Below, piece by piece: positions 60,265 through 64,000 of a stretch of 64,000 nucleotides of DNA; within the stretch, counting starts at the first letter, position 1; the number at the start of each line of letters is the position of its first letter. The notes beneath the pieces were generated by a model. It saw only the letters and a program-made list of their open reading frames with translations. It had not been told where the DNA came from and did no database searches. Where the stretch lies: NCBI GenBank assembly GCA_024809215.1, contig JANUBW010000004.1, positions 434,001-498,000 of the forward strand. Reading direction: 5' to 3'. A program made the translations under genes and the position numbers. This DNA is from Niastella sp. OAS944 (GTDB lineage Bacteria; Bacteroidota; Bacteroidia; Chitinophagales; Chitinophagaceae).

Positions 60265-61491
60265 ATGAACGAACAACAAATAGAAAAAATATCGCACATA
60301 GCCTCGCTCATCGTTGGGGATATGCAGGATAGCCTCACCACCGACGAACGGCAGGAACTGAACGCCTGGTTACAGGAAAATGGCGATAACTATCTGTTAT
60401 ATGAAGAGCTGATGGACCAGGAAAAGCTTGGCACCGATCTTAAAGAATTAAACAAATACGATCCTTCGCGGGCTTATGAACGACTAACGCAAAAGATCTT
60501 TCCTGAACAAACTACCGGTAAACGGGTTTACTTCAAAATATGGTGGTATACAGCCGCTGCACTACTTCTCTTAGTAGCCGGCGGCATTGCTTATTTTGCT
60601 CTAAACAAACCTGCGAAGTCCATTATACCCCAATCATCCATTATTGCTCAAAAGAAAGCACCAGGTACAACACCCGACACAAAAAAGGCAGTACTTATAT
60701 TGGCCGATGGTTCATCCATTCCCCTCAATGAAATAGCTAATGGCGATATAGCTTACCAGGGCCAGGTGATCATTCATAAAAATCAAAACGGTCAGTTGGA
60801 ATACAAACCATCTGGCGCTTCTGTAAACATTGCAGGTTCCAATACTTTACGTACACCACGTGGCGGCGAATACCAGGTTGTGCTGGAAGATGGCACCAGA
60901 ATTTGGCTTAACTCCGCTTCTACCCTTCAATTCCCCGTTCAATTTAATACCAATGAACGCCGGGTTATATTAACCGGTGAGGCCTATTTTGAAGTGGCCA
61001 AAGCCATCGATCCCAAAACAAACAACAAAAAATCATTTATAGTATCGGTGGATAATATGGAAGTACAGGCCATTGGTACGGCTTTCAATATTTCGGCATA
61101 CAAAGAAGATAACCGTTCGCAAACCACCGTGGTAGAAGGATTGGTTAAGGTAAGCCGGCATAATAAATTCAGCATGTTGAAGCCAGGCAAAAAACTCGTT
61201 GCTGCCGACACGTCATTTACCATTGAAGATGCGGATGTAAAACAGGAAACTGCCTGGAAGAACGGCGAATTTGTATTCCGAAATACCTCGCTCAAAATGG
61301 TTATGAACGAACTGGCCCGCTGGTACGATATGGATGTTCAATACGCACCAGGTGTGCCTTCTTTACATTTTAGTGGAGAAGTACAACGGGAATCGGAAGT
61401 GACAAAAGTGTTGGAAATGCTTGAATACACTGGTGGGGTAAAATTTACTATAAACAATCGTATCATTACAGTGCATCCGGGTAAAAAGTAA
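60265..61491 (+). CDS. FecR-family anti-sigma factor
   Basis: 408 residues: an N-terminal cytoplasmic part (about 1-90), one membrane helix (about 92-113, IWWYTAAALLLLVAGGIAYF), then the periplasmic FecR domain (LRTPRGGEYQVVLEDGTRIW, LTGEAYFEVAK, AIGTAFNISAY, VEGLVKVS) and a C-terminal DUF4974-type domain (FRNTSLKMVMNELARWYDMD). It would hold an ECF sigma factor inactive and release it on signal from a TonB receptor. No receptor gene follows; the next gene is a phospholipase-D-type enzyme 44 bases on. Confidence 0.93.
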   Translation: MNEQQIEKISHIASLIVGDMQDSLTTDERQELNAWLQENGDNYLLYEELMDQEKLGTDLKELNKYDPSRAYERLTQKIFPEQTTGKRVYFKIWWYTAAALLLLVAGGIAYFALNKPAKSIIPQSSIIAQKKAPGTTPDTKKAVLILADGSSIPLNEIANGDIAYQGQVIIHKNQNGQLEYKPSGASVNIAGSNTLRTPRGGEYQVVLEDGTRIWLNSASTLQFPVQFNTNERRVILTGEAYFEVAKAIDPKTNNKKSFIVSVDNMEVQAIGTAFNISAYKEDNRSQTTVVEGLVKVSRHNKFSMLKPGKKLVAADTSFTIEDADVKQETAWKNGEFVFRNTSLKMVMNELARWYDMDVQYAPGVPSLHFSGEVQRESEVTKVLEMLEYTGGVKFTINNRIITVHPGKK

Positions 61492-61535
61492 TAAGCCCGT
61501 ATTCATATTGCGCATGTATATTTGTAGCTTACACT

Positions 61536-62717
61536 ATGTTGCGCAGTATTAATAAAAAGTCGGCTTACATACCTCATAATAAAGCTAAACTCATCAGGGG
61601 TGGCAGGGAATATTTTACACTGCTGCCAAAACTCATTGGCCAGGCGCAACGCACCATTCACCTTCAGGTATATATTTTTGAAGACGACGAAACCGGCAAA
61701 ATGGTAGGCGCCGCATTGATGGATGCCGCCAAACGGGGTGTTCGGGTTTACCTGTTGTGTGATGGCTATGCCTCAAAAGATCTATCGGCCGGTTTTATAA
61801 AAGAGCTCCATACAGCCGGTGTAAACTTTCGTTTTTATGAACCCCTTTTAAAAAGCGAACATTTTTATTTTGGCCGCCGTATGCACCAAAAGGTGCTGGT
61901 GGTTGACGGGCATTATGGCCTGGTAGGCGGCATCAACATCAGCAATAGATACAACGATATAGATGATGACCCGGCCTGGATGGACTGGGCCATTTTTATG
62001 GAAGGCCCCATTTGCGGCGCATTGCAAAAGGTCTGCATCAACCTGTGGGCAAAGCCCGGACAAATAGCCATGAAAAGGAGTATGCGGCACGATCTTCCCG
62101 AAATTCCGGTAGCTGGGAACAGTCCGCTCCGCATTCGCCGTAACGACTGGGTAAAAAGCAAGAACCAGATCAGCCGCAGTTATATCGACATGTTCAAAAA
62201 AGCTACTTCGAACGTGATCATTATGAGCGGGTATTTTTTACCAGGCACCATTATCAGGCATCATATGTCGCGGGCCACAAAACGCGGCATCGACATTCGG
62301 GTTATTGTTGCCGGCAAATCGGATGTAAAACTGGCTAAACATGCAGAACGCTATATGTATCGCTGGCTGTTGAAGCGCGATATACAACTGTTTGAATACA
62401 CCAAATCGGTACTACACGGCAAAATGGCCACCCGCGACCAAAAATGGGTTACCATTGGCTCCTACAATGTAAACGACATTAGCGCCTACGCCAGCGTTGA
62501 GTTGAATATAGATGTAAATGACCCCGAGTTTGCCATTAATGTACAAAAGCAGTTAGAAGACATTATGAAGAACGACTGTGTACAGATCACAGAAGAAGCC
62601 TATAACAAAAAATACAACTTCTTTCAGCGGTTCATTCAATATTGTTCCTATTGGCTGGTGAGGATTATTTTCTACTTATTTACTTTTTATTTTAAACAAC
62701 GATCATCCTCCGAATAA
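61536..62717 (+). CDS. Phospholipase D / cardiolipin synthase-family protein
   Basis: 393 residues with two HKD motifs: HQKVLVVD (His117, Lys119, Asp124) followed by GLVGGINISNRY, and HGKMATRD (His294, Lys296, Asp301) followed by WVTIGSYNVND. This is the ClsB-type layout without N-terminal membrane helices; a C-terminal hydrophobic stretch (WLVRIIFYLFTFYF, about 374-387) could anchor it. It likely makes cardiolipin or another phosphatidyl exchange product. It starts 44 bases after the FecR stop, so they may share a transcript. Confidence 0.9.
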   Translation: MLRSINKKSAYIPHNKAKLIRGGREYFTLLPKLIGQAQRTIHLQVYIFEDDETGKMVGAALMDAAKRGVRVYLLCDGYASKDLSAGFIKELHTAGVNFRFYEPLLKSEHFYFGRRMHQKVLVVDGHYGLVGGINISNRYNDIDDDPAWMDWAIFMEGPICGALQKVCINLWAKPGQIAMKRSMRHDLPEIPVAGNSPLRIRRNDWVKSKNQISRSYIDMFKKATSNVIIMSGYFLPGTIIRHHMSRATKRGIDIRVIVAGKSDVKLAKHAERYMYRWLLKRDIQLFEYTKSVLHGKMATRDQKWVTIGSYNVNDISAYASVELNIDVNDPEFAINVQKQLEDIMKNDCVQITEEAYNKKYNFFQRFIQYCSYWLVRIIFYLFTFYFKQRSSSE

Positions 62718-62728
62718 GGCCTTTGTGA

Positions 62729-62876
62729 GTCGTAAAACGGGAGACGTGAAACGTGAAAGGGTTTGCGAACGTTGAGATTAATATGCGATCTTATGCCACC
62801 CGAACATTATTATAGGCCTCACCAATCGTGAGCCTCGGAATTGGGCGTTTCACGTTTGCCGTTTCACGTTTGCCGT
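62729..62876. repeat. Iterated-word inverted repeat, ACGTGAAAC family, copy 3
   Basis: Left part CGTAAAACGGGAGACGTG, GTGAAAGGGTTTGCGAACGT; right arm GGCGTTTCACGTTTGCCG plus TTTCACGTTTGCCGTCG. Arms are complementary across about 70 bases. It fills the gap between the convergent PLD and YdjM-like genes. Confidence 0.75.
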
Positions 62877-62896
62877 CGCTCCTGCCCATTTATATT

Positions 62897-63904
62897 TCAC
62901 TCTCCTTTAATACGGTGCCACATGGATAAAAGCGCGGCTTTATCCCAATTGGCAAAACGACCTCTTTGCACCACCATATTATTGCCATAGGGCCGTTGCA
63001 GGTAATAATGAAATACAAAACTTTCCTTTGGTTTGTACCACCCTATTTTTTGTCCAAACCGCAGATCATTAAACACGAGGTAATTCTCTTCCTTCTCAAT
63101 GGTATAGTACCCCTGTGAAAATATAAACAGGTCTTTCAGTTCTTCAAGGTCTTTAACGGGATTTAATAAAGAATCGTTACGCGGGAAAAAGGTGAAGTCA
63201 ATAGTGGGCTTGGTATCAAACACCGACCTGTACCCGATATGATAGCCTTTATCGTCCTCAAGCACTATATACCATAACAGGTTGTTCAACGGCGTAGGGG
63301 TAGTGAAATGCCGCCGGTATTCAATATTTTGTTGTTTGGTTACCCGTTTAACGGCGCCTTCAATAATTGATTTATTAAATACATCTACGGCCAGGTAAAA
63401 AACACACCACAGTATAGCAATGGCAGCCCACCGCTTACGGTTCCAGTCTCTTTTCATAAACAGTAACAACACCGCAATAACTGCAGGCAAAATAGTGAAC
63501 AACGGATCGGCCACAAACATAGCATGTACACAAAAGCGCTGGTGCGAAAAGGGTTCCAGCAAACCGGTACCATAAGCATTGAAAATATCGAGCGACAAAT
63601 GCGTCAATAGTTCAACGGCAAAGAACAAAAGCCAGGTCTTAAAGGCAATATCATGCGGCCTTCGCCATTTATCGGCCAGCCAGGCAAGCAAGGGAGTTAC
63701 AAGCAATACAAATAATAAAGAATGGGTAATACCTCTATGGGCAATAAGGTCCTGGGTAGGCGTCATCCAAAATGAGGCAACAAAATCAATATCGGGCAGG
63801 CTTTGTGCAACGGCGCCAAGGAACAGCGACCGTCTGCCGGCTTTCTTTCCTATAAATACTTCTCCAATACAAGCACCTAATACGATATGCGTAAGTGAGT
63901 CCAT
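62897..63904 (-). CDS. YdjM/YbcI-like membrane-bound metal-dependent hydrolase
   Basis: 335 residues from an ATG at 63904 (MDSLTHIVLGACIGEVFIGK). The N-terminal region holds DSLTHIVLGA, SLPDIDFV and AHRGITHSLLFVLL, the His/Asp metal-binding pattern of the DUF457 (LexA-regulated YdjM/YbcI) family, with several membrane helices up to about residue 185. The C-terminal 150 residues (YIVLEDDKGYHIGYRSVFDT onwards) are a soluble beta-rich extension. Members are predicted hydrolases of unknown substrate. An upstream in-frame start at 63961 is less likely. Confidence 0.88.
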   Translation of the reverse strand: MDSLTHIVLGACIGEVFIGKKAGRRSLFLGAVAQSLPDIDFVASFWMTPTQDLIAHRGITHSLLFVLLVTPLLAWLADKWRRPHDIAFKTWLLFFAVELLTHLSLDIFNAYGTGLLEPFSHQRFCVHAMFVADPLFTILPAVIAVLLLFMKRDWNRKRWAAIAILWCVFYLAVDVFNKSIIEGAVKRVTKQQNIEYRRHFTTPTPLNNLLWYIVLEDDKGYHIGYRSVFDTKPTIDFTFFPRNDSLLNPVKDLEELKDLFIFSQGYYTIEKEENYLVFNDLRFGQKIGWYKPKESFVFHYYLQRPYGNNMVVQRGRFANWDKAALLSMWHRIKGE

Positions 63905-63965
63905 AACATCAAAGTAAATGAAAAAACCCTGAACAAACCAACGCCGCAAAAAGAGGACCACTAAC

Positions 63966-64000
63966 CTGTTCTACATTCAATATTGGAAATTCAACATTCA
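63966..64000. repeat. Iterated-word stretch, ATTCAACATTCAATATTGG type (cut by window edge)
   Basis: Words ACATTCAATATTGG/AAATTCAACATTCA, related to 46949-46990. Confidence 0.5.

Noticed and set aside
58023-61491. A complete sigma/FecR/TonB signalling cassette
   Set aside because: The receptor is missing and the sigma and FecR genes are 1.6 kb apart, so partnership is unproven.

Overview
The window looks like a chromosomal segment of a plant-polysaccharide-degrading Bacteroidota, most likely a member of the Chitinophagaceae. The basis is protein content: TonB-dependent receptors with CarboxypepD_reg-like leaders, LytTR regulators, an ECF sigma factor and FecR pair, the Bacteroidota type of bifunctional rhamnulose-1-phosphate aldolase/dehydrogenase, and lipoproteins. 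The promoters that can be read have the Bacteroidota form (TTTG, about 19 bp, TAnnTTTG). No rRNA, tRNA, CRISPR array, phage gene or transposase was recognised. Genus-level placement is inference.

Layout. 1-4217 (minus): a tightly packed operon of a MaoC-like hydratase, a leaderless solute-binding-protein-like gene, two family III CoA-transferases and an amidohydrolase cut by the window edge. 5018-7708 (plus): a lone antitoxin-like ORF, then an APH-fold kinase with a FucP/NagP-type permease. 8084-12452 (minus): a TonB receptor and a LytS/LytTR two-component pair. 13047-19019 (plus): L-arabinose catabolism (araB, araD, araA, SSS symporter) with a readable promoter. 19203-30691 (minus): a rhamnogalacturonan-I/pectin degradation set (GH105, GH2, SGNH esterase, PL11, GH39, GH28, GH43). 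30807-35374 (minus): small membrane proteins, lipoproteins and unknown genes, including four tandem paralogues of which one is frameshifted. 35389-39514: a TonB receptor with a YiaK-like oxidoreductase, divergent from a DtxR-family metal regulator, with an operator inside the receptor promoter. 39876-42216: two unknown genes around a 1.16 kb repeat-rich gap. 42379-48383 (minus): a second pectin set (GH78, CE12, GH105). 48555-57610: a thioredoxin-like protein and the L-rhamnose regulon (rhaB, rhaI, rhaM, rhaD-dehydrogenase, rhaT, GntR regulator). 58023-61491: an ECF sigma factor and a FecR anti-sigma factor separated by a 1.6 kb gap with no visible gene. 61536-63904: a phospholipase-D-type enzyme and a YdjM-like membrane protein.

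How it works together: secreted lyases and hydrolases would cut the rhamnogalacturonan-I backbone and side chains; the unsaturated galacturonyl hydrolases (GH105), rhamnosidase (GH78) and GH43/GH39 enzymes finish the oligomers; freed L-rhamnose and L-arabinose enter through RhaT and the SSS symporter and are degraded by the two adjoining pathways. No SusC/SusD pair accompanies the degradative genes.

The most unusual feature is not a gene. At least ten families of short iterated-word, mostly palindromic sequences fill the intergenic spaces. About fifteen genes have such an element within roughly ten bases of the stop codon, families keep a preferred orientation, and different families are joined by the same AATACA linker. 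A second unexplained structure is a 21-bp-period array with a 125-bp higher-order repeat at 41146-41541.
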